In this document: piece by piece, positions 25,501-36,600 of the stretch
How positions within the stretch are numbered: position 1 is the first letter of the stretch
Layout of the letters: the number at the start of each line of letters is the position of its first letter
Assembly (NCBI GenBank): GCA_903813345.2
Contig: CAIIXF020000006.1
Span: forward strand, 33,331,524-33,395,523
Source: Owenia fusiformis
Lineage: Eukaryota; Annelida; Polychaeta; Sabellida; Oweniidae
Direction: 5' to 3'
DNA: 64,000 nt
Program-made: the position numbers and the translations under genes
The notes under the pieces: model-generated
Database searches by the model: none
Told to the model about the DNA's origin: nothing
What the model saw: the letters and a program-made list of their open reading frames with translations, nothing else

Positions 25501-25806
25501 GTAATGAATACTATGACATTAGACCTCATCATAGAAGTTTAATTTTTTGCAGATGCTAAAGGACTTTCCGCTGTCCCAGATATTGAGGCCTTACGTGAAA
25601 AAGTCTATGCTTCATTGGAAGAATATTGCAAGACGCAATATCCAGATGAACCAGGACGATTCGCTAAACTGTTGCTACGGTTACCAGCACTACGTAGTAT
25701 AGGCTTAAAATGCCTGGAACATTTATTCTTTTTCAAACTCATCGGGGACACTCCGATAGACACTTTCCTGATGGAAATGCTTGAAAATCCAAGTCCCAAT
25801 ACCTAA
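13414..25806 (+). CDS. RXR: Retinoid X receptor (nuclear receptor NR2B)
   Basis: RXR is a nuclear, ligand-activated transcription factor that acts as homodimer or as obligate partner of other nuclear receptors. Coding exons: 13414-13553, 13762-14045, 14385-14542, 24105-24253, 24656-24782, 24935-25159, 25553-25806 (TAA). All have AG/GT borders and compatible phases. From the internal ATG at 13419 the protein is 443 aa. The A/B region (1-123) is Met/Ser/Gln/Pro-rich. The DNA-binding domain spans 124-192 with zinc cysteines C124, C127, C141, C144 and C160, C166, C176, C179 and P-box CEGCKG. The ligand-binding domain (~205-443) shows R283 in helix 5 and the helix-12 motif FLMEML (431-436). Length and domain order fit the family. 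The true start may lie in an upstream exon, because the 13414 exon opens in mid-codon. Confidence 0.97.
13762..14045 (+). CDS. RXR: RXR exon: A/B domain and first zinc-finger half
   Basis: Acceptor TTATTCCAG and donor CAG|GTAGAT. It encodes a Met/Gln/Ser-rich stretch with a run of five or more glutamines (CAG repeat near 13865) and [17 protein letters not shown]-type repeats, then [16 protein letters not shown]. It ends after two bases of the Ser codon of VYS, the usual RXR intron position inside the zinc finger. Confidence 0.96.
14385..14542 (+). CDS. RXR: RXR exon: rest of DNA-binding domain
   Basis: Acceptor ATATTTTAG and donor GAAG|GTATTT. Encodes [16 protein letters not shown] and the second zinc finger through CLAMGMKRE. 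It ends at the T-box side of the DNA-binding domain, where gastropod RXR isoforms with a 5-residue T-box insertion have been reported. No such extra exon was recognised near the donor. Confidence 0.97.
18238..18362. repeat. Inverted repeat with CAGGGTGA arms
   Basis: TACAGGGTGATTGAGAAATACA on the left pairs with TGTATTTCTGATCACCCTGT on the right. Further CAGGGT/ACCCTG motifs occur from 18100 to 18300, which suggests an old MITE whose outer limits are unclear. Confidence 0.5.
19533..19915. mobile_element. TACCCT MITE, copy B (9-bp target duplication)
   Basis: Starts TACCCTTTGCATTCGTTTGA and ends TGCACGCAGGGTA. GATAAATAA flanks both ends exactly (19524-19532, 19916-19924). It is highly similar to copy C at 61371 along its whole length. 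It lies in the large RXR intron and has no coding capacity. Confidence 0.9.
20371..21125 (+). mobile_element. Helitron-like repeat with CCGT microsatellite
   Basis: It starts A|TCCCAACGAACGAAGTTCGG, then a (CCGT)n/(CAGT)n tract at about 20411-20487, then diverged core units carrying TTCAAAATGG. The end reads GTTCGTTGGGATTTGCTAC and a perfect hairpin ACTCCGCGGAGT. The exact 3' border is unclear because the flank is itself repetitive; CTGA|T at 21122-21126 would fit the Helitron CTRR rule. A G-homopolymer lies near 20691-20704. Confidence 0.7.
22212..23565 (+). mobile_element. Full-length Helitron-like (pearl-type) repeat
   Basis: The 5' end A|TCCCATCGAACGAAGTTCGG is followed by (CCGT)n at about 22253-22345, then a tandem core of 141-146-bp units (GTAGTGGAGCGATTTTG at about 22798, 22944, 23090, 23231; AAATGGCCGCCATTTTAACG in each). 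The 3' end is GTTCGATGGGATTTGCTACG...CTGG|T. TC...CTRR ends between A and T, with no target duplication, fit a non-autonomous Helitron. The layout matches published bivalve pearl elements. There is no Rep/helicase frame. Confidence 0.8.
24013..24080 (+). repeat. Short tandem repeat before RXR hinge exon
   Basis: Three copies of a ~26-bp unit GACACCATTATATTGGAAGA, ending just upstream of the acceptor GGTGTTTCAG at 24104. Confidence 0.85.
24105..24253 (+). CDS. RXR: RXR exon: hinge (D domain)
   Basis: Acceptor TTGGTGTTTCAG. Completes Ala193 and encodes [19 protein letters not shown] through [12 protein letters not shown], matching the RXR hinge and start of the ligand-binding domain. The first donor, ACACACAG|GTAACA, gives the family-consistent junction [15 protein letters not shown]. 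The same donor sequence is repeated downstream every 29 bp. Confidence 0.95.
24225..24369 (+). repeat. 29-bp minisatellite carrying repeated splice donors
   Basis: The last bases of the hinge exon and the first ~116 bases of its intron form five 29-bp units. Each ends CACACAG|GTAAC; donor-like sites start at 24254, 24283, 24312, 24341 and 24370. Past 24370 the repeat decays to scattered TGACACATAT motifs up to about 24500. Confidence 0.9.
24656..25806 (+). CDS. RXR: RXR ligand-binding domain exons
   Basis: Three exons (24656-24782, 24935-25159, 25553-25806) encode residues 243-443. The sequence [20 protein letters not shown] through [29 protein letters not shown], and [14 protein letters not shown] to FLMEML is nearly collinear with vertebrate RXR. 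Cys413 (TGC at 25711-25713) corresponds to the helix-11 cysteine that coordinates tributyltin in human RXR-alpha (Cys432). TAA stop at 25804-25806. Confidence 0.97.
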
Positions 25807-26578
25807 CTTCCTTGCAGTGTAATCCAGCGGATTTTCATGAAAAGAAAAATGAACTTTAAGTTGAGCAGTACTATATATTGAAGCTAAAAGCTGATGACTG
25901 CACAGAGATGTATAGGTGTTTGTACAAAATGTTACAGAGAGAGACAGAGAGAACGTGATGTTGACAGGTGTACAGTTTCACAGGAGACCTTTGTGCAGTG
26001 TTTGCATGTTTGCATGTAGATATCAGGTCATGTCTCAAGTGGTCCACATTGGACAAACTGAACATTGTTACATTGCGTCGAAGACCCCTCCACAGCATTA
26101 TGAAAACTCCTCGGTGATTAGAATTGAAGTATTTATGAAGAAGGCAAGCTCACATTATAAACTCAAATTACTCTATATTCAGGGTATGTAGTAAATGCGC
26201 ATTCTTGAATGTAAAATTTCAAGATAGGTGGCAGCTGTGATGCTGAATGTAAATACAGAGTCCTCTATTAGTTGATAGCTGAATGAATCCAATATTTTAT
26301 ATTGTATTTTAGTTGTATTAAAATTTGCACATTTTGTTGACACTCATGTGCATCTAAAGTTCTAATTGTACTAGTTGTACTAGCTAGCCTAGCTAGAAAC
26401 TAGTTAAGGAATACCTAGATATTTTAGAAGAATGTAATAACATTCTTGACTCACTGGTGGTAGACAGACAGAAAAGTGCTATGGATTATATTGGTGTGGT
26501 CGTGTGGAAAGATACCAAAGACAGCACTGCATTAATGCAATTTTAGGCACATTAGTTGAAATATAAACAACAATATGA

Positions 26579-27148
26579 TAGTGCTCGGACCGGTAATGAA
26601 AAGTGGTGCCGGTATTACCGTATGTCATTACCGATATTTACCGACTATATAGCAAGTATTTTGAAAAAGGCTAAAAAAAAGTTTTCCCCGGGTATATTTC
26701 GCCAAAAATCTCATAGTACGCCATACATATCACTTAATTTATCTGTAGAAACAGTAGAACCCACTCAGAATCATTTTAAACCACTAAACAATCCTGATTC
26801 TAATGGTTCATGTGATATAAACTCGTAAAATAAATACCTTTTCTTTCGTTGTATTATCAGCCTCGTTCTGAACTTCAAATAGGTAAAGTGAAACTTCAAC
26901 GTCAGGAAAATGGTTTAATTCTGTTTATTTTACTTAGCAATGTACACAAATCAGTTTCTATACATAACAGTTTAGTTAATAAGTGAGAAAAGAAACTATA
27001 GAGATTATACTGACGAAGGAATTTGGCTGATTCCGCCCGGGAATCTAATTCAGCTGAATGCCGTCCATTGCCGGTAAGAAGATTTTGATGCCGGCATTAG
27101 GTCAAATTAGTGCCGTTGCCGGCAATGCGGTATTACCTCCGACCACTA
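26579..27148. mobile_element. hAT-type MITE with perfect 8-bp target duplication
   Basis: Ends TAGTGCTCGGACCGG on the left and TCCGACCACTA on the right are inverted, with the TAGNG...CNCTA pattern of hAT elements. CAATATGA flanks both sides exactly (26571-26578, 27149-27156). Repeated CCGGTATTACCG/GCCGGCA motifs lie in both halves. At 570 bp with only a short unrecognised open frame it is non-autonomous. Confidence 0.88.
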
Positions 27149-28224
27149 CAATATGATCAAGAAAACTTAGTATATCACTGAATTCATTTTTATAGAACTC
27201 ATCAAATCTTTATAACAGAAAGTAGTTATTTTCTGAACTGTTTCAATGCCGTTTCTCTGCCGTTATACACATGCACACACTAAATATGGTATGTCAAACC
27301 ATATATGGTATGTTGTCATACAATTTCTACATGTGATACATAGATAAACAAGAACACAAAAATCAAAATAATAAAAATGACCTACTTTAGTCATTCATCG
27401 TGTAGGTGATATCAAACTCATAGAAGTAGATCTATGAGTAAGTTGTATATAAATGAAGGGGATATATTTGTGTGCACTTACAACCTGTATATTTTCTGTT
27501 TTCTTTTAAAGAAAATTTTAATAACAGTCACACTTTTAAGTGTTGAGATATTCATAGGGGGTTTACATGGGACGCTTCATAAAAATGACATGGCATTAAA
27601 AGAAAAGGCAAATTTTTGGGCTTATGAAAATGACACAAGATTCATATTTTACAAAGCTCAAAAACTGATTTTAAACATTATTGTAAATAAAATATTTCTG
27701 TAATGAAAATATTTCACAATTGAAATGTGTTCATTTGTGACTTCACTCTAGATGTTAATGATAAAAAGGTGCTAGCTGAATTCAATGTACTAACACAAGA
27801 TTAATTTGTAGTTGATCAATTGTGAACTCCCTCTAGAGTTCATTAATACATGTACTGCTATGTATTGTATATGAATATATGTATTCCGGTTAATTAACAT
27901 AAGTTTCCTGACAAGTTTACCCTGATTCGGCTACCATCGGGTATACTCATAAAATTGGGTATTCTTTAGTGGTTGCCCATGAGTATATTTGTCCAAACCG
28001 CATGTTATTGAAAATAGCAGACCAGGAGTTGAAATCCAATGAAATGACTGGTAAGGATAAATGAAGGACAGGACATTACATAATAATATGTCAAATGGAA
28101 TCAGTGTCATTGTGCAAAATACTGAATAATTTAAAAGGTAAAAATTTGCCAGTTCAGAAGATGTTTTGTAGAGGGGTTTATTTTGATGGTTGAGAATACT
28201 GAGCCGTGGCTCATAGACATGGAG

Positions 28225-28376
28225 GTCACTTGTACAAAGCTTGTTATGGCTGGATTAGGCCTTCTATGATTGAACACAGCTTGCAATGGTTGTACAAAGC
28301 TTGCAATGGTTGTACACAACTCACAATGGTTGTATGCAGCTCACAATGGTTGTAGGAAGCTTACAATGGTTGTACA
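28225..28376 (+). repeat. 22-bp tandem repeat
   Basis: About six copies of a unit like GTACAAAGCTTGCAATGGTT; variants differ at the CAAAGCTTG / CAGCTCAC part. Confidence 0.8.
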
Positions 28377-30136
28377 TTATGTATATGCTTTCTGTGTGGT
28401 AATATATTTTTGTTGTGACACATGGTAAGCACATACAGTACACGAGGCAGTTGGTATCATCCACTTAAGAGTAACTAATTCTTGTCAATCTCTTATACAG
28501 CAGACGGGAAAGCTTCAGTTCCCAGTAAAAACAGAATTAATTTTGTAAAATATAACAGATAATTTAAGCTCAATTGGTATCAGATGGGCCAACTCGCCAG
28601 ACGTCAGCTTCCAATGAAACATTAATAAAAGACCTGTATTGTTTTATACGAATCAAAAGCAAGTAAGCTGGAGATGAGAACTTTCTCATTAACACACAGC
28701 TGCAAGCTTTAATTTTGAAATTTTGAAAAAGGTATGTACATTTCAATCATAAGTGTAAGATGATATAAAATAATTTATATAAAGATTAAAGTTTACAATA
28801 TGTCTAAATTTATGTATACATTTACATATGTCTTAGGTAATATTTTAGGGGATGCACTATCATGCTTGGTGACTCATATAGATGGCAGTTCATGACAGGG
28901 TTACTCACTTCTTCCTGGTGTATGACTAATACATTTTGCTTTAATGAACTTGGGAATAGTGCATCAGGATATTTAAACTAAAAATAATCTTATTTGAACA
29001 TCTGTTTTTGCATTAAGGCTGATTCAAAATCAGAGAGGGTTTGTATAATGATGTAGCCTAATAATGTATTCAAGGAAAGTTATATCGAATTGCTGGAGGC
29101 TAAAAGCATATTATGCAAAACCTCTTTAATGTTGTGACATTTTGTAATGTCATTTTGAACCTAACACAATGCTGCCATCTATTAATAAACATCACTTCCC
29201 TATTGAGCATCATTACATGTGGAGAACATCAACATATATTCACAGTTGTATATTATTTGATTGTTTGATATCAGTAGTACTTGATAAAACATTCAACTTC
29301 TGAAGGTATATCTAAATCAGGTATCAATATCCCCTCTTTGAGGAAAATGTTATCTGCCATATTAAAAGGAAATCATATTAAAGTAATTATTACTAATAGT
29401 ATAATGTTTACTATTTATATAATATCCTTTGAATTTGGTAGATATCAATTGGTAAAATCATAGGATATCATACATATAGTTAATGTTAGATTTCTATGGA
29501 CATAATTTATTATGTAGATATTTAACTTGGTGATAAAGCCATCTGAAGATTCTAACAAAACTTTGAAGAGCAATAATGTATATTTGTTAAATAATAACAA
29601 AAGAAACTGGGACACAGTCCTGTTCTTGAAAACCTAATTAATTTGTTTAAGTTTAGTGGATATTTTACAGCCTTATCAATATGTTAAAAATGGAGGATAT
29701 GTAATTGTAAATGCATGTATAGTAAGTACATGCATGATGAATTATGCTATCATATATATTCAAATAACATTATCTTATTGTTCACAAACAGAGGTGGACT
29801 GGTTCAATTGTATACCTTCAGTTTAAAATCAACATTTTAATATTGATGGGAACTGCAAGTCTAAATCAACTGTTAAATTCAAATTGTTGAATCGTTGTTT
29901 TAGACAGGTACGATATTATTGATATTATCGGTTTTAGTATCAATTCAAAAGAATTATGTATCTTCATTATTGACATGTAGAGGGGCTGGTTTTAGTGTTG
30001 ATATTTTTGTGTAAAGTTGGATCTACTCCAAGTGTAATATTGGATGTAATCAAAGTGTACAGGTGTAGAAGTAGTGTAAACATGACTATAATATAGATGG
30101 CGCTATGCTATAGTGAATGTACAGTTGTAGCTGTAG

Positions 30137-30175
30137 AATAAACATCATACTAAACTACAATTTGTGTTTTTCCAT
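30137..30175 (+). promoter_or_regulatory. Candidate poly(A) signal for RXR
   Basis: AATAAA (30137-30142) is followed about 20 bases later by a GT/T-rich tract (TTTGTGTTTTTCC). It would give a ~4.3-kb 3'UTR. Other AATAAA hexamers occur between 25806 and here, so this is a guess. Confidence 0.25.
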
Positions 30176-30407
30176 CTTGATAAATCTTCGTGCGGTAAAA
30201 TGCACAGGGTGATATATAAATATGAAAAGCTGCAACTTGCCAGCCGGAATATTGAAAGAATTTGGTAATAGGCTAGTTACGCTTTGAAAGAGAGCTTTAT
30301 GTTACATTCTAGAATTATTATCTCAAATGTCTATACATCATACATATCATACTGTATTCATTAGCACAATAAAGAAAATCAACAAGTTTTATATACCCAT
30401 TTATACC

Positions 30408-30413
30408 TTTATT
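30408..30413 (-). promoter_or_regulatory. Candidate poly(A) signal for SMG7
   Basis: AATAAA on the - strand, with a T/G-rich stretch downstream (ACTTGTTGATTTTC). It would place the SMG7 3' end about 0.25 kb from the candidate RXR 3' end. Other sites, such as 31930-31935, are possible. Confidence 0.2.
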
Positions 30414-33400
30414 CACTCTTCAAAGTCATACAAATTTTCCAATGATGCTTAAGATAAAGCTGAAGAAATACCCCAGAATGCACAAATGAACCTACCTTTG
30501 TGTCATGCGGAACCTAAATGTTCATCTTTACAAGGAGATAGTTTATAGGAATTCTGGGATATTCCCCCTTTTGATTACCTGGATAAATAACAATCTCCAA
30601 ATGCAGGGATACAAAAACTCATCCACTAAATGGGTGGAGAACTTACTCTCACTACATTTGGAGGATGCCAATATTAAGGACAAAATTATGCACATTCATC
30701 TAATCAACTCCAATGCTTTATGATGTTTGCAAATAAATATTTAAAATAATTAATTCATCCTTCCCTACTTATTCATTTAACAATACTATTAATATATACA
30801 CATGTAATTATCAATAAAAATGTCACTAAACTGTCGAGGCATGTTCACCCCGCGGTATCCAAACTACGTGCATATCAACATTGCATCATACAAGTGTTTT
30901 CAAACTTCATTTTAAGACATTTATTCTGCATTGTTTTATTGTTTCATACGTCTATTCGGTGGCAATTAGACCATGTGATAGATGAACGTAGGTTTTAAAA
31001 TACCAGTATAAGCAGATTAATAAAAAATTGTCATCGGTTTTTTTTTGATTACCGACACATAAGTTAAGATGTCACACTTTTCACACAAATAGAAAATACT
31101 ATATTACTTAAACTTTATGCAGCAATCCTGTATCTTTCAGTATATGAAAACACAAGGGCTGAATAAACTTCAAATTACGACAAATAGACATTATGACGCA
31201 ACACTGTATATTTTGAACATGAAAGCTCATTAGGAACCTTATATTGAGATAACTAGGAAAAAAAATCAAGTGCTACTTGTAAAGTAAGCTAGTCTCCACA
31301 TAATGGTAATGTCTGATAAACAAAATTAACCTTGTATTTCCAGTACTTTTCATCCTTATGAGAGTTGTGTCCTCTCCATCTGCCATTTTTAAATATGCGC
31401 GCAGTTTGTCAGGGTTTCAAACTGCATGCATAGTATGTGCGCAGTTTGGATACCGCACAGTGATGTTGGAATCAAATAATGCTTATAAATATATTAATAA
31501 CAGGAAATGGGGGGTTTTGGGGTATAAAATTTACCCCCATCATCTACTGCTACTAACCAATACACTTCCACAGGGACTTAATATACTACTACATGTAGAA
31601 AACCTGGTCGCATACAGGTTAAATTTTCTGCTATTTTTTATTATAAATCACCACTTCACACAGTAGACATACTTTTTTCATTATGCCATTATCTATTTTC
31701 AATCAATATTCCTCACGCCTCCTAACATTCCTTCTCATTGTATTGCAATTCTGTCATTTCAACTTCAAGCTTCTTCAAGGTTTGCTTGCATAGAACTATA
31801 TGTCATCACGGAGTTTAACTTCTATCACAGCTTTCATTTCATCCTTTTTGCTATATCTTATTATGACCATTTTAGGGGGTCCAGCCTTGATAGTTCAGTG
31901 GTTGTAATAACCCCAATGAAAAAACAATGTTTATTTTGAGCTTAGTCTTGGACTTGTGGATAGATGCCTCTCCATCAATATATACAGAGGTGAATACAGT
32001 ACTAATTACAATAATGTCCTTACAGTTTATACTCAATCCTGGCCAGTTATGTCACATAGAAGGGGACAATTATCCCAGTGGGACAACTTAACCTGTTAAT
32101 AACAATAACAAATGTAGACCCAATAGTAAAGTATAATATACATGTAGCTCCATAATACATTAATATAGGCTGACCAAGATTTGATCAATGGCAGCGAATC
32201 AGTTGCAGTGTTTGAAAATATTCTCTACAAGTGGTTAACTTCATAGAATAAATCCATAAATTAAATAAACTTTGCCTTATATTTTACATGGCTAATGCAT
32301 AATTTCATTCATTTGAAACATACAGTATTAAAAACTGGTAAAACTGAATGTGTATGTTATCGTATATATGAATTCAAGTGTTGGCAATCGAATAGTTTAT
32401 ATATTATAAATTATTAGTATTAAATAATTAAATCTGAAACCAATTACCAATTAATGTTACTAGTATACAGCAACAGCAGTATTTATCAGAGACAGTAAAT
32501 ACATTACAAGGGACCAGTAAATACATTACAAGGGACCAGGTCAATATTTAGGTGTTGTTCCCAAATATGATTACTTTCATTTCAGATTGATCCCCTCGTC
32601 CCCCAACAGAACATTTATCAATCATTTTTTAAGAAATCAATGCATGCCAGTGAAATGTAGTTGATTTTGCTCCATCGACATTGATAACTGTTTACATTTT
32701 TGGGCACACATCAATATATCAATTGTTTTATCTAAGAGGGTAGATCATCAGGTTCTAGAGAAACAATTTTCTACCCTTTGCCAGACTATTTTGCAAAATG
32801 TTAAGTCTCTCTACATCTATAAAGTGAGGGCGTATAAACAGGTAACTCTCAATTCATGTAATAGCATAGACACATGTTAATTTACATATTCTTTCAGATG
32901 TATTTACTAAAATAATGGGAATTAGGGAACAAGCTGTGAAACAGAAAATACTGACTGCCATGAGTATATATGTACACCAGTAATGTGAACAATGACTGCC
33001 ATGAGTATATATGTACACCAGTAATGTGAACAATGGTCATACAAGCTGTTTAAAATTAGAAGTGTTAAATCATTAAATTAAATTTAGGAAAGGGATAAAG
33101 GGATGCCATGGTTACAAAAGGTCTTGGTCTCAAGATGAACTTGTTATTGCCATCCACAGGTATGTATACTTGCTAGGTACACCCTTTTCAGCATAGCTTC
33201 CTTGGATATTGGAATATACATGTAGTTTGCAATTGCTATGGATTAAACTATATACAATCCATTTTGCTTGGTTGGCAATGCCATTACACTAATATATTTT
33301 ACATTGTCCAAAGCATTTGTTAAAGCTGACTGGTTTGGTTTTGTTGTATATTTTCAGCCATTTTAAACCATAACTGGCATTAAGTCATTGACCATGGTAT

Positions 33401-33552
33401 ATCATAACCAAACCTCATAGCATATTCATACACCATATCTCTAACCAATGGTTAATTCATCAACCACGAAGTAAATTCATGCTCTATATTTATGGTTATC
33501 ATTGACCATGTTGGTTTCATATCTTCATCCTTTTTAGGAGGGGTCTTTTCCT
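30414..33552 (-). other. SMG7 3'UTR / intergenic region
   Basis: No gene was recognised; a 72-codon frame at 30505-30723 has no known domain. It contains exact tandem duplications: a 22-bp unit (AAATACATTACAAGGGACCA) at 32496-32540, and a 44-bp unit with GACTGCCATGAGTATATATG at about 32953-33035. Confidence 0.5.
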
Positions 33553-33642
33553 TCAATGTGGTGGGGGTGGGGGGTCTTGGCGCTGGTGTTTCTGTTGCTC
33601 TATTAACTTCTCCAATGGAGATAATCCTGAAGCCCATAGCCC
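33553..33642 (-). CDS. SMG7: SMG7 terminal coding exon
   Basis: Acceptor TTTTGCAG on the - strand, then 29 codons and TGA. It encodes GLWASGLSPLEKLIEQQKHQ and a poly-Pro end (RQDPPPPPH). It aligns with the human C-terminus (IWSSS...SALEQLLMQQKQK...NPPH). It is separated from the previous exon by a 2.9-kb intron filled with Helitron-like repeats. Confidence 0.9.
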   Translation of the reverse strand, partial: GLWASGLSPLEKLIEQQKHQRQDPPPPPH

Positions 33643-36600
33643 CTGCAAAATAGATTAGATTTTTTATGAATCAGTGTATAATGAAAGAGGCAAAATGTGA
33701 TGGAATTTTTATTTTTTTGTCGTTTTTGTTGTTGTTATATGATTTAACCAGAACAACGGCAACGCCAAAGCGTAGTGAATCCCATCGAACAGAAATGGCT
33801 GGCATTTTTACATTTGAAATATATAGCAAATATCATAAAATAACTCCCATAAGAAAGGCCACCATTTTAAAAATGCTTAATCACTAGCCAAGTTGCCATC
33901 AGAAAAAGTAATAGGTTTTTAAGAAGCCACATATAAAATTCTTAAAAAATCGCCAATGCTGGCCGTTTTTTAAAAATGGCGGCTTACTACCCAAAATGTC
34001 ATAAGACAGAGTATTTACATATCAAATATGAACAAAATCACTCTATTAATTTTTGAGTTATAATAAAAAATGTAAAATAACACACATAAAAATGATGGCC
34101 ATTTTTCGAAATGGCCGACTACTCCGAAAAGTTTTATTATCCCATCGAACGAATTTCGGAGGGATATAGGGAACACCTCCCTCCGTCCGTCCATAAGGAT
34201 TTCAAGAATCTGCAGTCAACTGGAAGATGCAACAAACAGAGTTACCAGCCTGGGAAATAAACTACAATGTCAAGGCTACAGGAGCAACATACTAAATTCG
34301 TATACTAAGAAAGCTATAACAAGAAATAAATGGATTATGTACTAAATACAATATGCAGGAGAATATCATCACGAAGCACTGGAAAATTAACGAGAGAAGA
34401 GAACATTAACAAATGAATATGAAACAGTATATTCTCCGCAAAGAGGGTAAACTAACAGGACAAATCAACATAAGACCAACAGTAAGGGGAAGGGGAGAGT
34501 TTTCCGGCCAGATCAAAACGTTTAACCCACCTATGCGCAGTCTCAAGTCTGTGGACCCTGAAGAAAGATAACTAACATCGCAATCAAATCAAGACAAAGA
34601 AAGAAGAAAATAAATGAAGAAACCAATGCAGCAAAAACAAATGACGTCCGTCTGTCCGTCCGTACGTACGTCCGTCCAAGCAATAACTCAAATACCGTTG
34701 GCCCGATTTTTGTTCATATTTTGTACACATATACCCTATGTGGGTAGAAGTTCTGCTCGAAAGCCGATTTTCAAAATGGCCGCTCATTTCAAAAGGGCGG
34801 CCATTTTAGTGCTGAATTTACAGTAATTTAGGTGCAATATGTAAAATTGTAATAGCAATATGTTTTAGATGTAAAAAAATTATATAGGACATTAATAAAG
34901 CTAGAAGTGTAGATATTAAAGAAGCACATGGCAGCCATCTTGAAAAATGGCGGCCTTTACTCGTTATTTTACGATTTTTGCTGTAACTCGAAAAGTAGTG
35001 GAGCGATTTTGTTCATATTTTGTATTTGAATACTACAAACATTGCACACTGTCTAAAAACACTTTTGGAAGTATGCGGCCATTTTAAAAAATGGCCACCA
35101 TTTTGAAAAATGGCCGCCATTTAAACGTATTTTACTATAACTCAAAAAGTAGTGGAGCCATTTTGTTCATATTTGGTATGTGAATACTATAAGCATGACA
35201 CACTGTCCTATGACACTTTTGGTAGAAGGCGGCCATTTTGAAAAAAGATTTGAAAAATGGCCGCCATTTTAACGTATTTTACTATTACTCGAAAAGTAGT
35301 GAAGCGATTTTGTTCATATTTGGTATGTGAATACTATAAGCATGGCACACTGTCTAATGACACTTTTAGTAGAAGGCGGCCATTTTGAAAAATGGCCGCC
35401 ATTTTAATGTATTTTACTATAACTTGAAAAGTAGTGGAGCGATTTTGTTCATATTTGGTATGTGAATACTATAAGCAGGACACTCTGTCCTATGACACTT
35501 TTGGTAGAAGGCGGCCGTTTTGAAAAAAAATTTGACATTTTAACGTATTTTACTGTAACTTGAAAAGTAGTGGAGCGATTTTGTTTATATTTGGTATGTG
35601 AATACTATAAGCACGGCACACTGTCTAATGACACTTTTGGTAGAAGGTGGCCATTTTGAAAAATGGCCACCATCTTAACGTATTTTACTATAACTTGAAA
35701 AGTAGTGGAGCGATTTTGTTCATATTTGGTATGTGAATACTATAAGTATGGCACATGGTCTAATGACACTTTTAGTAGAAGGTGGCCATTTTGAAAAATG
35801 GCTGCCATTTTTGCTATATATTTTGTTTGTAAAAATGCCATCCATGGCTGTTCGATGGGATTCGCTACGCTTTGGCGTTGCCGTTGTTCTGGTTAGACAA
35901 TGTGGCATGCTTTAAGTATTCACATACCAAATATGAACAAAATCGCTTCACTACTTTTCAAGTTACAGCAAAAATCATAAAATGACGTGCAAAGGCAGCC
36001 ATTTTTCAAGATGGCTGCCATGTATTTCTTCTATATTTACATTTCTAGCTTAATCAATGTTTTATATAACCTTTTTACATTTAAAACATATTGCTATTAC
36101 AGTTTAATATGCAGTACCTAAATTACTGTATAAAATGGCCGCCATTTTTTTTGAGTGGCCATTTTGAAAATTGGTTTTCGAGCAGAACTTCTACCCCCAT
36201 TGGGTATATGTGTACAAAATATGAACAAAATCGGGCCAGCGGTATTTGAGTTATTGCCTGGACGGACGGACGTAGGGACGGAGGCATTCCCTATATCCCT
36301 CCGAACTTCGTTCTATGGGATAATTAGCACTAGATATCGATAATATAACTAGATAACTGCAATGCCAAGGCCTAGCAAATTCCATGGAACATCTAATGAA
36401 TGTCAGACAACAATACTAGAAATTAGCCTCAAAATAGCCACCATAGTTTAGAATAACAAAAATTGTAGACTTTTAAAAATTGGTGATACTTGACCAGCCT
36501 AGTTTTGTAATTGTAAAAAATAATGGTAGTGAAAGGAATCTGGAACTATGAAACTCACCTGCATATTTCTTTGTCCGGCACTGTTGGGTGGTGCAGCCCC

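Larger units (their letters stand above)
25807..30160 (+). other. RXR 3'UTR / downstream region
   Basis: No further exon was recognised. It contains a hAT-type MITE (26579-27148) and a 22-bp tandem repeat (28225-28376). Open frames here (e.g. 25916-26191, 27434-27703) have no recognisable domain. How much is transcribed as 3'UTR cannot be told from the sequence. Confidence 0.5.

Noticed and set aside
26556-26828. 90-codon frame in the hAT-type MITE
   Set aside because: No BED finger or hAT dimerisation motif is visible; it starts upstream of the element's terminus and is likely chance.
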